Assembly: GCA_944349655.1 (NCBI GenBank)
Contig: CALVNL010000009.1
Coordinates: 1-56,839, forward strand
Direction: 5' to 3'
DNA from: an uncultured Clostridia bacterium
GTDB taxonomy: Bacteria; Bacillota; Clostridia; Christensenellales; DTU072
Length of the DNA: 56,839 bases
Numbering within the stretch: the first letter of the stretch is position 1; each line of letters opens with the position of its first letter. The position numbers were made by a program, and so were the translations under genes. Positions 1 to 8,259 of this stretch are shown here, in pieces. Under the pieces are notes generated by a model that did not search any database, was not told the DNA's origin, and saw only the letters and a list, made by a program, of their open reading frames with translations.

Positions 1-570
1 CTTTTTTCGTTCCGCAGGGCGGGACTGAAACTGAACCTTACCGACCTGAAGAAAAACGGCATAGCGGCGGTCTTGCTATGTTTCGTGCCGGCGCTCTGCG
101 AGATAGGCGGATATATTCTTGCGGGAATGCTCTTTCTGAAACTGTCCTTTGCCGAAAGCCTTTCGGGGAAGTTTTCCAAACTCTGGATTTTTGCGGAAAT
201 TCTGTTGTTCGTGCTGGTGGGCGCCGAAGTCAACTTTACCGTCGCGTCTTCCGACATAGGGAAAATCATAGGGATAATTTTGTTTGCATTGATTTTCCGC
301 GCGGCAGGGGTGACGCTTTGCCTTATAGGGAGCGGGCTGAACGCAAAAGAGAGGCTGTTTTGCGTAATAGCCTATCTTCCCAAAGCCACGGTACAGGCGG
401 CGATAGGAGCGGTACCGCTTGCGGCGGGACTTGCCTGCGGACAGACGATATTGACTTTTGCCGTCCTCGCCATTCTCATCACCGCTCCGTTAGGGGCGTT
501 ACTGACCGATATTTCGTATAAAAAATTGCTCAATCCCGCATATACGGCGCAAACTCCGACGGCGGAATGA
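1..570 (+). CDS. Cation:proton antiporter, C-terminal part (5' end outside window)
   Basis: This is the C-terminal part of a membrane cation:proton antiporter, probably exchanging Na+ or K+ for H+. The frame is open from base 1, so the true start lies upstream; the TTG at 73 and ATG at 78 are internal. About 190 residues remain. They form alternating hydrophobic helices, with a charged GAEVNF segment inside a membrane span and the motif YLPKATVQAAIG near the end. That motif is typical of the last conserved helices of CPA-type Na+/H+ antiporters. The TGA at 568-570 is followed by only 35 bases before the convergent ktrA gene. Its position beside a potassium uptake operon fits ion and pH homeostasis. 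The family is fairly certain; the ion specificity cannot be read. Confidence 0.8.
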   Translation, partial: LFSFRRAGLKLNLTDLKKNGIAAVLLCFVPALCEIGGYILAGMLFLKLSFAESLSGKFSKLWIFAEILLFVLVGAEVNFTVASSDIGKIIGIILFALIFRAAGVTLCLIGSGLNAKERLFCVIAYLPKATVQAAIGAVPLAAGLACGQTILTFAVLAILITAPLGALLTDISYKKLLNPAYTAQTPTAE

Positions 571-605
571 GTTCTGTCCCTGCGAAGGGAAAGTGCGGTA
601 AAATA

Positions 606-1289
606 TTAAGAAATTTTTGAACTCAAATTATCGATATCCTTTTTGTTGCCGCCTACGATGAGTTTGGCGTCGGCGGGAAGGACGGTGTCGCCTAAGGGGT
701 TGGCGTCGACTTTTCCGTCGGGATGAATCAGGATAAGGACGTTTACCGAATACTTGTTGCGGATATTGAGTTCCTTAAGAGGTTTGGACGCCCAGAGGGA
801 GGGGACGTCTATTTGCGCTATGGAGTAACCTCCCGCTATTTCGATAAGGTCGTTTATTTTCGGGTGAGTAAGGATGCGGGCTGTTTTTCTGGCGGTGTCC
901 GCTTCGGGAATAACTACGTAATCCACTCCGATTTTTTCCAGAACTTTAGCGTGTTTTTCGTTTTGCGCTTTGGCTACTATATAATTGACGCCCATTTCCT
1001 TACAGTTGAGAGCGGCGATTATGGAAGCCTGAATGTTGTCTCCGATAGCGATGATTACCGCGTCGAAGTCGGAGATACCGAGGGTACGGAGATTGTTTTC
1101 TTCGGAAATGTTGGTGGAAGCGGTATGCGTGGCGTATTCGGCTACCGCCATGGTTTTTTCTTCGTTTTCGTCCACGGCAAGCACTTCGCAACCGTAGGAA
1201 GCGAGGGATTTGGTAAGTTCGGTCCCGAAACGACCGAGGCCCAGGACGGCGACTTGTTTCATTGTGTTTACGGGAAGTTTGTTTATCAT
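606..1289 (-). CDS. ktrA: Potassium uptake regulatory subunit KtrA/TrkA type (RCK domain)
   Basis: Cytoplasmic gating ring subunit of a Ktr/Trk potassium transporter. It binds nucleotide through an RCK_N Rossmann fold and controls the membrane subunit. The N-terminus shows the dinucleotide motif GLGRFG (about residues 17-22), followed by an acidic VDENEE stretch at the end of the second strand. The last 80 residues match a TrkA_C (RCK_C) domain. The length of 227 residues is normal for KtrA. An AGGAGG box at about 1293-1298 lies 5-7 bases before the ATG at 1289 and supports this start over Met10. It is the last gene of a minus-strand operon, 8 bases after ktrB, and its ribosome binding site touches the ktrB stop. 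No clear terminator follows. Confidence 0.93.
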   Translation of the reverse strand: MINKLPVNTMKQVAVLGLGRFGTELTKSLASYGCEVLAVDENEEKTMAVAEYATHTASTNISEENNLRTLGISDFDAVIIAIGDNIQASIIAALNCKEMGVNYIVAKAQNEKHAKVLEKIGVDYVVIPEADTARKTARILTHPKINDLIEIAGGYSIAQIDVPSLWASKPLKELNIRNKYSVNVLILIHPDGKVDANPLGDTVLPADAKLIVGGNKKDIDNLSSKIS

Positions 1290-1297
1290 ATATCCTC

Positions 1298-2665
1298 CTA
1301 TAATACTATCCCCGATTCGGGATATTTTACTTTGGGTTGTATTTTTTCGGCGGCAACGAACGCCATAAAGAAACCGAACGACCCTATACGCCCGATATAC
1401 ATATTGAGCGTAAGGATGAGTTTTGCCGCATTATTGAGAGACATGGTTATTCCTCTGGACAGCCCCACCGTGGCATAAGCGGAAACCTGTTCGAAAAGCA
1501 GTACGTCGCCCGAAAAAGCGTTTCCGCAGGCTATTTCCAGTCCCATTAGCGATAACACTGCCACCGACAGCGCAAGCACTAAAGTCGTAGCAGCTTTGGA
1601 AAGAGTCTCGCGCCCGATACTGTGCATATCGATGACGATTTCGTTTTTCTTGCGGAGAGTTGCGAAAACCGTGGCAAGCAAAACGAACAACGTGGTGGTC
1701 TTGATCCCTCCGCCGGTACTACCCGGGCAGGCGCCGATAAACATAAGCGCAATGGTGAGGGAATGGGAAAAACCCGTCATAGAGTTCTGGTCGAGGGAAG
1801 CGAACCCTGCCGTACGAGCTGTCACCGACTGGAAAAAGGAATTTAGAAGTTTATCTCCGAAATTCATATTTCCTATAGTTAACGGGTTATTGTACTCTGC
1901 GATAAGGAAACCCAAAGTTCCCAAAAACAGCAATACGGCGGTGACCGACAAAACTACTTTGGAGTGAAGGCGAAGACGCTTTTTTTTGCGTAGGGACAGA
2001 ACGTCGGCTATCACCATAAAACCTATTCCGCCTAAGATAATCAGAAAGGCGAGAACCAACAGAATAAACGGGTCGGAGTTATAGGCGACGAAGGAAGTGT
2101 TTTCGGGAGAAATAATATCGAAGCCTGAGTTACAGAAAGCCATAACGCTGTGAAAAACGCCGTACCACACGGCTTTGCCTGCCGAAAAGTAGCGAGAAAA
2201 AGCGACGCTTAAAAGGACGGCGCCGGCAAGTTCTATGACGAAAGTAAACTTAACGATATTCAAGGTGAGGATCTTTAGTCCGGCGAACCCTTCCTGCGAG
2301 AGATCTTCCCTCATAGCCAGGCGCTTACGCAAGGAAATTCTGTGTCGTATCAGGATATAGACCGAGCTTGTTACCGTCATAAATCCGATACCGCCTATCT
2401 GCGACAGCAAAAGCACCACTATCTGTCCGTATACGGTGAATTCGGTAGTGAGGTTGGCGACGCTCAAGCCTGTTACGCAAGTGGCGCTTGTGGCGGTAAA
2501 AAGGGCGTCGGTAAAGGACAAAGACCCAGGGTAATTGGTGGCGAAAGGCATCAAAAGAAGTACCGTTCCTGTCAGAATAATCGCCAGGAATCCGAACATC
2601 ACCAGTCTTATGGGAGTGGCGAAGGAACGGAAAGCCTTTTTAAGTTTGGGAAGGGAAAGTTTCAT
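1298..2665 (-). CDS. ktrB: Potassium transporter membrane subunit KtrB/TrkH type
   Basis: Potassium-translocating membrane subunit of the Ktr/Trk/HKT superfamily, 455 residues. The four selectivity-filter loops are visible in order: TCVTGL near residue 62, CNSGFD near 178, ARTAGF near 283 and TVGLSRG near 398. Each has the conserved Gly of the filter. Hydrophobic helices fill the rest, and the length fits KtrB better than the longer TrkH of Proteobacteria. Its start overlaps the stop of the upstream CNNM gene by four bases (ATGA), which implies translational coupling. ktrA follows 8 bases after its stop, so both subunits are made from one mRNA. The ion is inferred from the filter motifs and the ktrA partner. 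Confidence 0.93.
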   Translation of the reverse strand: MKLSLPKLKKAFRSFATPIRLVMFGFLAIILTGTVLLLMPFATNYPGSLSFTDALFTATSATCVTGLSVANLTTEFTVYGQIVVLLLSQIGGIGFMTVTSSVYILIRHRISLRKRLAMREDLSQEGFAGLKILTLNIVKFTFVIELAGAVLLSVAFSRYFSAGKAVWYGVFHSVMAFCNSGFDIISPENTSFVAYNSDPFILLVLAFLIILGGIGFMVIADVLSLRKKKRLRLHSKVVLSVTAVLLFLGTLGFLIAEYNNPLTIGNMNFGDKLLNSFFQSVTARTAGFASLDQNSMTGFSHSLTIALMFIGACPGSTGGGIKTTTLFVLLATVFATLRKKNEIVIDMHSIGRETLSKAATTLVLALSVAVLSLMGLEIACGNAFSGDVLLFEQVSAYATVGLSRGITMSLNNAAKLILTLNMYIGRIGSFGFFMAFVAAEKIQPKVKYPESGIVL

Positions 2666-3684
2666 TTTTTGTCTGTCTTAGCGGGAGCGGGAATTTTTTC
2701 GGGGTCGTAGCGGTCGTCTATGTCGCCGAGCAATTCCTCCAGTATATCCTCCATTGTGATAAGTCCTGCAGTGGAACCGTTTTCTTCCACTATGGCCATA
2801 TGGATTTTCATAGTCTGCAGCTGTTTGAACAGTTTGGAAATTTTGACTTGTTTTTGCGTAATGCAAGGTTTTTTGAGGATACTTTCGAGGTCGCTCTTGC
2901 CTGCGAGAAGCATTTCGTAAAAGTCTGCCCTGTAGAGTATCCCTACGATATGGTCAATATCGTTTTTGTAATACGGTACCCTCGAATAATTGGTTTTTTC
3001 AAACATTTCCTTAATTTGGTCGAGGGAATCGCCCGATTTGACGAAAGTTACGTTTTCGGCGGGAATCATCACCGATTCCACTAAAATTTCGTCGTAGCGA
3101 ATGGTTTTTTGTATAATTTCGTGTTCGATTTCGTTGAGAACGCCCTCGTCTTTGATTTCAGTCACCATAAGCTGGAATTCCTCTTCTGTGAGGGTGGGTT
3201 TTTTCTTATTGAGTTTGAAGATTTTTACCAGCAGTTTTTTCCAGGCGTTGAATAAGAAATTGAGCGGCAGGAAAAGGTAAGTGAAGAAAAATAACGGTCT
3301 TGCTGCAAACATCGCAAAGGTTTCGGGGGACTCTTTCGCCAGACTTTTGGGAGAAATTTCCCCGAAAATCAATACGAGAAAAGTCATAACGACGGTGGAA
3401 ACGGTAACGCCTACGTCGCCGAGATAAAAAGTGAATATCAAAGTGGCAAGGCTTGCCGCCACGATATTTACGATATTGTTACCTATGAGAAGGGTGGAAA
3501 GAATGTTGTTGTAATTCTCGCTCATTTTAAGGACGAGACGGGCGGATTTTTTGGTCTCCGCGAGTTTTTTCATTCTGACTTGATTAAAACTGGTGAAAGC
3601 GGTCTCCGTGGCTGAAAAGAAAGCCGAAAAAACGAGCAGCACCGCTAAAGCGATAATCAGCCCTATGGCTGAACCTTCGGTCAT
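2662..3684 (-). CDS. CNNM/CorC (HlyC-type) membrane protein with CBS pair
   Basis: Membrane protein of the CNNM/CorC family (DUF21 plus CBS domains), associated with divalent cation (Mg2+/Co2+) efflux or homeostasis. The N-terminal 160 residues hold the DUF21 transmembrane region, including the FFSATETAF and FGEISPKSLAKE motifs. A CBS pair follows, with the VMIPAENV and GLITMEDILEELLGDI signatures. The protein stops soon after the second CBS, so the usual C-terminal CorC_HlyC domain is absent. I place the start at 3684 (MTEGSAIG), not 3747, because an AAAGGAGG box lies just upstream of 3684. It is the first gene of the CNNM-ktrB-ktrA operon, and its stop overlaps the ktrB start. A promoter is visible at 3719-3747. 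Confidence 0.88.
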   Translation of the reverse strand: MTEGSAIGLIIALAVLLVFSAFFSATETAFTSFNQVRMKKLAETKKSARLVLKMSENYNNILSTLLIGNNIVNIVAASLATLIFTFYLGDVGVTVSTVVMTFLVLIFGEISPKSLAKESPETFAMFAARPLFFFTYLFLPLNFLFNAWKKLLVKIFKLNKKKPTLTEEEFQLMVTEIKDEGVLNEIEHEIIQKTIRYDEILVESVMIPAENVTFVKSGDSLDQIKEMFEKTNYSRVPYYKNDIDHIVGILYRADFYEMLLAGKSDLESILKKPCITQKQVKISKLFKQLQTMKIHMAIVEENGSTAGLITMEDILEELLGDIDDRYDPEKIPAPAKTDKK

Positions 3685-3718
3685 GAATCCTCCTTTCAAT
3701 AAAATATATAATATAAAT

Positions 3719-3747
3719 ATCCTATCAAAAATCTTATTATTCGTCAA
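3719..3747 (-). promoter_or_regulatory. Sigma-A-type promoter of the CNNM-ktrB-ktrA operon
   Basis: On the minus strand TTGACG (3742-3747) is separated by 17 bases from TAGGAT (3719-3724). It lies 35 bases before the ribosome binding site and start at 3684. AT-rich DNA downstream contains other weak -10-like sequences. Confidence 0.55.
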
Positions 3748-3762
3748 GTGAAAGTTTTTTGC

Positions 3763-3792
3763 AAAAAAAGCGTCTCCGAAAAAATCGGAAAC
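3763..3792 (-). terminator. Intrinsic terminator after the flavin-reductase-like gene
   Basis: On the minus strand an 8-bp stem with one G-U pair (3785-3792 with 3772-3779) has a five-T loop. It is followed by GC and a run of seven T (3763-3769). It lies 30 bases after the stop at 3822 and separates that gene from the CNNM promoter. Confidence 0.7.
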
Positions 3793-3821
3793 TCCCTGAA
3801 AACATTGCTTTTTTTATAAAA

Positions 3822-4736
3822 CTATTTCTTTTTCTTTTCCGAACGGCGTTTGTCGTTGATAAGGGCGACGGCGGCTTCGTCTATAAGGGTTATTCCTTCG
3901 CTTTTTGCTATTTCCACCATTTGCGTCAAGGCGGCTTTAAGGAAAACTCTGGGGATTTTAGTGAGTTTGGCGCAGGCTTCGTCTGTAAATTTCACGTCGG
4001 GGTCGATACGGGAAGCGGCGTAAATTACGCTGTTGACGTCGCCGTCGGAAGCCTGAATTTTTTCGGCGATCGGACGGCGGAATTTGGTGTACCAGAAATT
4101 GGTGCTGTCTCTGTAGCCGTAATCCACCGGAACGAGAGGAAAACCTTTGGCTTTGACGCCGTTGACTATAGTGTCGTAATATTCGGGTTTAATGAGAATT
4201 CTGTCGATCTTGAGGATAAAATGCGCTCCGTACTGACTGGTGATACCGTTGAAATTACGGTAAGGGGGGAGGTATCCGTCCATCTGACCGGGTTTATCTT
4301 CGAAAGCGTTTTCCAACGAGTCGTCCCAGGTACATTCGAACACCTGAAAAGCCTCGGAAACTATTTTCGGGCGGTCGGAGTCGAGATCGCTGTCTTTCAG
4401 GGTAAAAAGACAGTCTTTCATCTTCTCTTCGGTGGTCATCCCCGGAAAACCGAGGCGGACGGCTTCTCTGAAAAATTTACGTTTGTCGGGAATAAAGTTT
4501 AGGGAAACCTTTTTGCTTCTCAGGATATTTTGTGCGGTATTGGAATTGTTGCGACATTCCAAAAGCATTGCGTAACGCTCTTTGCCGGCTATGTAGTAAG
4601 GGAAGCAAAGGGAGTAGGAGCCGAGGTTGGTCATTCCGTTTTCGGAAACCGTCCCCACCAGTACCGTGGGCATCGGGAAAAACGACGAGGTCTGATAAAA
4701 ATTGTCCACTATACGTAAATCCTTGAATTCGTCCAT
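3822..4736 (-). CDS. Flavin reductase-like protein fused to a PCP_red-like C-terminal domain
   Basis: 304 residues. The first 190 look like a flavin reductase-like FMN-binding split barrel: an early PxPTVLVGT strand, a GMTNLGSYSLC segment, a long insert, then strands with IDRILIKPEY. After a linker, about residues 240-295 match the small PCP_red-type domain (named after protochlorophyllide reductase subunits). The visible pattern is 'F-x-D-E-A...L...IP..F...AL..MVEIAKSEGIT'. Together these suggest a flavin-dependent redox protein of unknown substrate in the cytoplasm. The C-terminus is lysine-rich. An AAGGAGG box 8 bases before the ATG at 4736 fixes the start. yjbQ lies 70 bases upstream, with a hairpin between them. 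The electron donor and acceptor cannot be deduced. Confidence 0.65.
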   Translation of the reverse strand: MDEFKDLRIVDNFYQTSSFFPMPTVLVGTVSENGMTNLGSYSLCFPYYIAGKERYAMLLECRNNSNTAQNILRSKKVSLNFIPDKRKFFREAVRLGFPGMTTEEKMKDCLFTLKDSDLDSDRPKIVSEAFQVFECTWDDSLENAFEDKPGQMDGYLPPYRNFNGITSQYGAHFILKIDRILIKPEYYDTIVNGVKAKGFPLVPVDYGYRDSTNFWYTKFRRPIAEKIQASDGDVNSVIYAASRIDPDVKFTDEACAKLTKIPRVFLKAALTQMVEIAKSEGITLIDEAAVALINDKRRSEKKKK

Positions 4737-4773
4737 ATAAAGCCTCCTTATATTTATGTAAGTTAATTGAATT

Positions 4774-4800
4774 AAAGGCGGGAGTACCCCGCCCTTTTTA
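4774..4800. terminator. GC-rich hairpin between yjbQ and the flavin-reductase-like gene
   Basis: GGCGGG (77-82 of the 4700 block) pairs with CCCGCC (4788-4793) around an AGTAC loop. On the minus strand the stem is followed by a short TTTAATT tract. On the plus strand it is followed by TTTTT. It probably ends the long minus-strand transcript, perhaps only partly. Confidence 0.5.
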
Positions 4801-4806
4801 CAAATT

Positions 4807-5223
4807 TTATTCTCCGATGATTTTTATGAGAACCCTTTTTTCTCTCATTCCGTCGAATTCGCCGTAAAAAATCTGTTCCCAGGTTCCGAAATCCAGTTTG
4901 CCGTTGGTGACGGCGACGACGACCTCTCTGCCCATAACCGTGCGTTTGAGGTGGGCGTCGGCGTTGTCTTCGAAACCGTTGTGAGCGTATTGGGAGTAGG
5001 GTTTTTCGGGGGCGAGTTTTTCCAGCCAGCGTTCGAAATCGGCGTGCAGTCCGCTCTCGTTGTCGTTTATGAAAACGCTTGCCGTGATGTTCATTGCGTT
5101 GACGAGGATAAGTCCTTCTTTTATTCCCGACTCTTTCAAGGCGTCGGCAACGTCGAAGGTTATGTTGACAAAACCTCTTCTTTTAGGGTAATTTATATAA
5201 AGGACTTTTCGGTAACTTTTCAT
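4807..5223 (-). CDS. yjbQ: YjbQ family protein (UPF0047)
   Basis: Member of the widespread YjbQ/UPF0047 family, a small cytoplasmic trimer with reported weak thiamine-phosphate synthase activity and uncertain true role. Characteristic motifs are present in order: [19 protein letters not shown] near residues 44-63, a Tyr-x-His-Asn segment near 79, then NADAHLKR with the conserved His, and finally MGREVVVAV...[16 protein letters not shown]. The length of 138 residues is typical. An AAGGAG box precedes the ATG at 5223. It lies 30 bases after the lipoprotein gene and is probably cotranscribed with it. Nothing in the context links it to thiamine. Confidence 0.92.
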   Translation of the reverse strand: MKSYRKVLYINYPKRRGFVNITFDVADALKESGIKEGLILVNAMNITASVFINDNESGLHADFERWLEKLAPEKPYSQYAHNGFEDNADAHLKRTVMGREVVVAVTNGKLDFGTWEQIFYGEFDGMREKRVLIKIIGE

Positions 5224-5253
5224 ATTCGCTCCTTTTGCGTTTGAGTTTTTCGG

Positions 5254-6201
5254 TCAGTTCAGATAATATTTCGCTCCGTTTACCGTAACTTCGCTTACCG
5301 TGTATACTTTGTCGTAGCTTATGCGTATTTCTTCCACGGTGGAAGTGAGCCCTACTATCATTATTTTTTCGGAATAGACGATATGGAGCATGGTGACGTC
5401 TTCCACTACCGAACAGAATATTTTGGAAAGTTTGTCGTTGTCCAGAGGTATCGAGCCTATGAAAACTCCGGTGTCGTGCCCTGAGGACGCGACTTTCAAA
5501 GTAGCGGACGGGTATTTTTCGTCGAGGGTATTCAGGACGTAGGTTGCGTAAGCGACGGTATCGGTGGGGGTGACATAGGGGAGGGAGTCAAACGCTCGGC
5601 TTCCCTCGGAATAATCGTAACGGTAACTTATTTGGCTCGTCTTGTTGCCTTCGGTAAGGGTGGTGGTAAGCACGGTGGACAGCACTTTGCTTCCGTCGGT
5701 ATAAATACTGAACACTCCTCCGGAAACGGCGAGAGAAGAGGAAAAAGTCCTTATTACGCCTTTATCGAGAAAGGTAATGACGACCGTGTTTCCCGTACGG
5801 TAAATCTCTCCGCGGTTTTTGGAATTGTAAACGAAATCGTACATTGAAAAAGGCAACATTTTCAAAGCGGAATCGAAAGAGGAATTCGCACTTTCCACGA
5901 CGAAATTCCCTTTATCGTCGGTTTTCAGAAGGTTTTTGGCGAAATATCGGTATTCCGTGCCGTTGTCCGAAAGGGCGATCTTTTTGTTTTCGTCGTCGAT
6001 TATTCCTTTAATTTCCGAGGAAAGTATCCCGTTTGCAGAGTACCTTCCGTCGATATTCACGCTCTTACGGGCGGAAAATTCCTCGCTCAAAAGCGCGACG
6101 AAATCTTCGGCGCCGAGAGGCTCGTCGTCTTTGTCGGCGCAGGAAACCAGCACGAAAGCAAGCGACAAAATTATGAGTACCGTAAACGCAAGCTTTTTCA
6201 T
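5254..6201 (-). CDS. Putative lipoprotein of unknown function
   Basis: 315-residue lipoprotein, no family recognised. The N-terminus is KK followed by a hydrophobic stretch and the lipobox LVSC, with Cys21 as the lipidated residue, so the mature protein should sit on the outer face of the membrane. The mature part is beta-rich, with repeated short amphipathic strands such as NGTEYRYFAKNL and NTVVITFLD. This resembles small LolA/LppX-like half-barrel lipoproteins of Firmicutes; that is an inference from the strand pattern only. It starts one base after the alcohol dehydrogenase stop, with a weak ribosome binding site, so it probably depends on coupling to that gene. Confidence 0.75.
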   Translation of the reverse strand: MKKLAFTVLIILSLAFVLVSCADKDDEPLGAEDFVALLSEEFSARKSVNIDGRYSANGILSSEIKGIIDDENKKIALSDNGTEYRYFAKNLLKTDDKGNFVVESANSSFDSALKMLPFSMYDFVYNSKNRGEIYRTGNTVVITFLDKGVIRTFSSSLAVSGGVFSIYTDGSKVLSTVLTTTLTEGNKTSQISYRYDYSEGSRAFDSLPYVTPTDTVAYATYVLNTLDEKYPSATLKVASSGHDTGVFIGSIPLDNDKLSKIFCSVVEDVTMLHIVYSEKIMIVGLTSTVEEIRISYDKVYTVSEVTVNGAKYYLN

Positions 6202-6202
6202 C

Positions 6203-7366
6203 TCAATAGCACTTTTCGTAAATTTTGACGATGTCCTCTTCCTTTAAGGGGAAGTAAGCGGCTTCGGTGTCGCTGAAACGGTGAGCTTTTTCCGCCATTT
6301 CTGCAAAATACTTTTCCTTTATTCCGGCTTCTCTCTGAGTGGAGGGAAGACCTAAGGAAGCGAAGAAATATTTGGTTCTGGAAATAGCCTGCCTTGCCGC
6401 GGCGTACTTGTCGTCGTCTTTAATGCCCCATACCGCTTCGGCGTAACGGGCGAACTTGTCCACGGTTTCGTCGCAGAGGACGTATTCCATCCAGGCGGGA
6501 GTAAGTATGGCAAGCCCCGCTCCGTGCGTAATGTCGTGATAAGCGCTGAGTTGATGTTCCATTCCGTGAACCGCCCAGCTTACGCCTTGTTTTCCGCAGT
6601 TAAGCAGTTTGTTTATGGCGAGGGTCCCCGCCCACATAAGATTGCTGCGGGCTTCGTAGTCGGTAGGGTCCTTGACGGCTACGGGTCCGTATTTAATACA
6701 CGTCAAAAGCAACGCTTCGCACAATTTGTCGGAAACGAACGCTTCGTCGTTGGGGTCGAAATAGACTTCGAAGATATGGCTCATTATGTCCGCCGTACCG
6801 CAGGCAGTCTGATATTTGTTGACCGTAAATGTGAATTCGGGGTCCATAAAAGAGATTTTCGGGATAATAAACGGGCTGAAGCAAGCAAGTTTATCGTTGG
6901 TTTCCCAGTTGGTTATTACGAAGTTTCCGTTCATTTCGCTGCCGGTTGCGGCAAGGGTCAATACGGTTAAAAGAGGCAGAGCTTTTGTCGGGAAAAGGGA
7001 ATTGTCGAGCATAAAAAGCCACGGGTCGTCGTTGAAATAAACGCCGCCCGCGACGGCTTTGGCGCAGTCGATGGTGCTACCGCCGCCTACGGCGACTATA
7101 AAATCTATTTTCTTTTCCTTGGCGACGGCTATGCCTTTTCTGACGGTGGTTATACGGGGGTTCGGTTCCACTCCGCCGAGTTCGGTTATGTTGTATCCTT
7201 CGAGGGACGCCAGCACTTTATCGAGGACGCCGTTACGCTTTACGGAACCGCCGCCGTACATAACGAGTACGTTTTTTCCGTAAGGAGCGGCTTTTTTTCC
7301 GAGGGAAGACACGCAGTCTTTTCCGAAAACTATTTCGGTAGGCAGATTGAAATTAAAGTTTTGCAT
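6203..7366 (-). CDS. Iron-containing (group III) alcohol dehydrogenase, butanol-dehydrogenase-like
   Basis: NAD(P)H-dependent, metal-containing alcohol dehydrogenase of 387 residues. It reduces an aldehyde to an alcohol or the reverse, and is closest in pattern to clostridial butanol dehydrogenases BdhA/YugJ. Visible motifs: GGGSTIDCAKAVAGG (cofactor loop, about residues 96-110), GTADIMSHIFEVYF carrying the first Asp and His metal ligands, and HGMEHQLSAYHDITHGAGLAI with the two other His ligands. The start at 7366 (MQNFNFN) is chosen over the longer frame to 7534. An AGGAGG box precedes 7366, and the extra residues are low-complexity Arg-rich shadow of ricT. It lies 35 bases after ricT and abuts the lipoprotein gene. 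Substrate unknown. Confidence 0.9.
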   Translation of the reverse strand: MQNFNFNLPTEIVFGKDCVSSLGKKAAPYGKNVLVMYGGGSVKRNGVLDKVLASLEGYNITELGGVEPNPRITTVRKGIAVAKEKKIDFIVAVGGGSTIDCAKAVAGGVYFNDDPWLFMLDNSLFPTKALPLLTVLTLAATGSEMNGNFVITNWETNDKLACFSPFIIPKISFMDPEFTFTVNKYQTACGTADIMSHIFEVYFDPNDEAFVSDKLCEALLLTCIKYGPVAVKDPTDYEARSNLMWAGTLAINKLLNCGKQGVSWAVHGMEHQLSAYHDITHGAGLAILTPAWMEYVLCDETVDKFARYAEAVWGIKDDDKYAAARQAISRTKYFFASLGLPSTQREAGIKEKYFAEMAEKAHRFSDTEAAYFPLKEEDIVKIYEKCY

Positions 7367-7401
7367 ATATATAGCCTCCTTATAAAGAGTAGTTTTAAGG
7401 A

Positions 7402-8259
7402 TTATTCTCCGTCGGAATTTTCGTCGGGAAGATCGTTTTCGTCCTGGCGCACACGTGCGTTTACCGAGTCGAGGGGGAAGGATTTGATTTCCTGGCTGCC
7501 GTCTTCGGCAGTAAGTCTTACTTTGACTTCGCAACGGAGCATATCGTGGCCTACGACCGTGCCTTTCCCTTCGGGAGTTACGGCGACGGAATTTATCTTG
7601 GGCATTTTTTTGAAAACTTCCTGATAATAAGGATTTTCGTATTTAAGACAGCACATAAGTTTTCCGCAGCAACCGCTTATTTTTTGCGGATTGAGGCTGA
7701 GACCCTGGACTTTAGCCATTTTTATGGACACTTTCTCGAAGTCCTTGAGGTGCGTGGTGCAACAGCAAGGACGGCCGCAGACGGCAAGCGCCCCTCTCAT
7801 TTTTATATCGTCTCTTTCGTAAATTTGTCTTAACTCTATCCTGACGTGGAAAATACCTGCCAGTTCCTTGACCAGTTCTCGGAAATCGACGCGTCCTTCG
7901 GCGGTAAAGTAAATGATGACTTTCTGACGGTCGAAAGTGTATTCTGCGTCCACGATTTTCATTTCGAGATTGTATTTTGCCGCCTTTTCCGCCGTGGTAT
8001 GCATAAGGTATTCCCTTTTGGAAAGGTTTTCGGCGTGTTTTTTGTCGTCGTCGGCGGTAGCTTTGCGTAAAACGGGTTTGAGGGGAGCTACCACGTCTTT
8101 GTCGGGGACTTCCCTGTTGGGCATCGCCACCGTACCGTATTCGGTGCCTCTTGCGGTTTCGCAAAGAACTCCGTCGTTTTCGGCAAATTCCGTCCCTGCC
8201 GGGTCGAAATAATAGGTTTTGCCGGTATTTCTGAATTTAATTCCCACCACTATTGCCAT
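7402..8259 (-). CDS. ricT: RicT (YaaT) iron-sulfur regulatory subunit, PSP1 domain
   Basis: 285-residue PSP1-family protein equivalent to Bacillus YaaT/RicT. With RicA and RicF it forms a cytoplasmic iron-sulfur complex that directs RNase Y mRNA processing. The cysteine-rich core is clear: CGRPCCC near residue 155 and CCGKLMCC near 195. The PSP1 fold precedes and surrounds it, with AEGRVDFRELVKELA. Its start overlaps the end of holB by ten bases, so holB and ricT are coupled. This order (tmk, holB, ricT) matches the Firmicutes chromosome. RicA and RicF are not in the window. Confidence 0.92.
   Translation of the reverse strand: MAIVVGIKFRNTGKTYYFDPAGTEFAENDGVLCETARGTEYGTVAMPNREVPDKDVVAPLKPVLRKATADDDKKHAENLSKREYLMHTTAEKAAKYNLEMKIVDAEYTFDRQKVIIYFTAEGRVDFRELVKELAGIFHVRIELRQIYERDDIKMRGALAVCGRPCCCTTHLKDFEKVSIKMAKVQGLSLNPQKISGCCGKLMCCLKYENPYYQEVFKKMPKINSVAVTPEGKGTVVGHDMLRCEVKVRLTAEDGSQEIKSFPLDSVNARVRQDENDLPDENSDGE

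Noticed and set aside
575..590. TCCCT-GCGA-AGGGA hairpin between the antiporter and ktrA as a terminator
   Set aside because: Five base pairs and no T tract on either strand.
7367..7534. N-terminal extension of the alcohol dehydrogenase
   Set aside because: It is Arg-rich, overlaps ricT, and the AGGAGG box sits before 7366.
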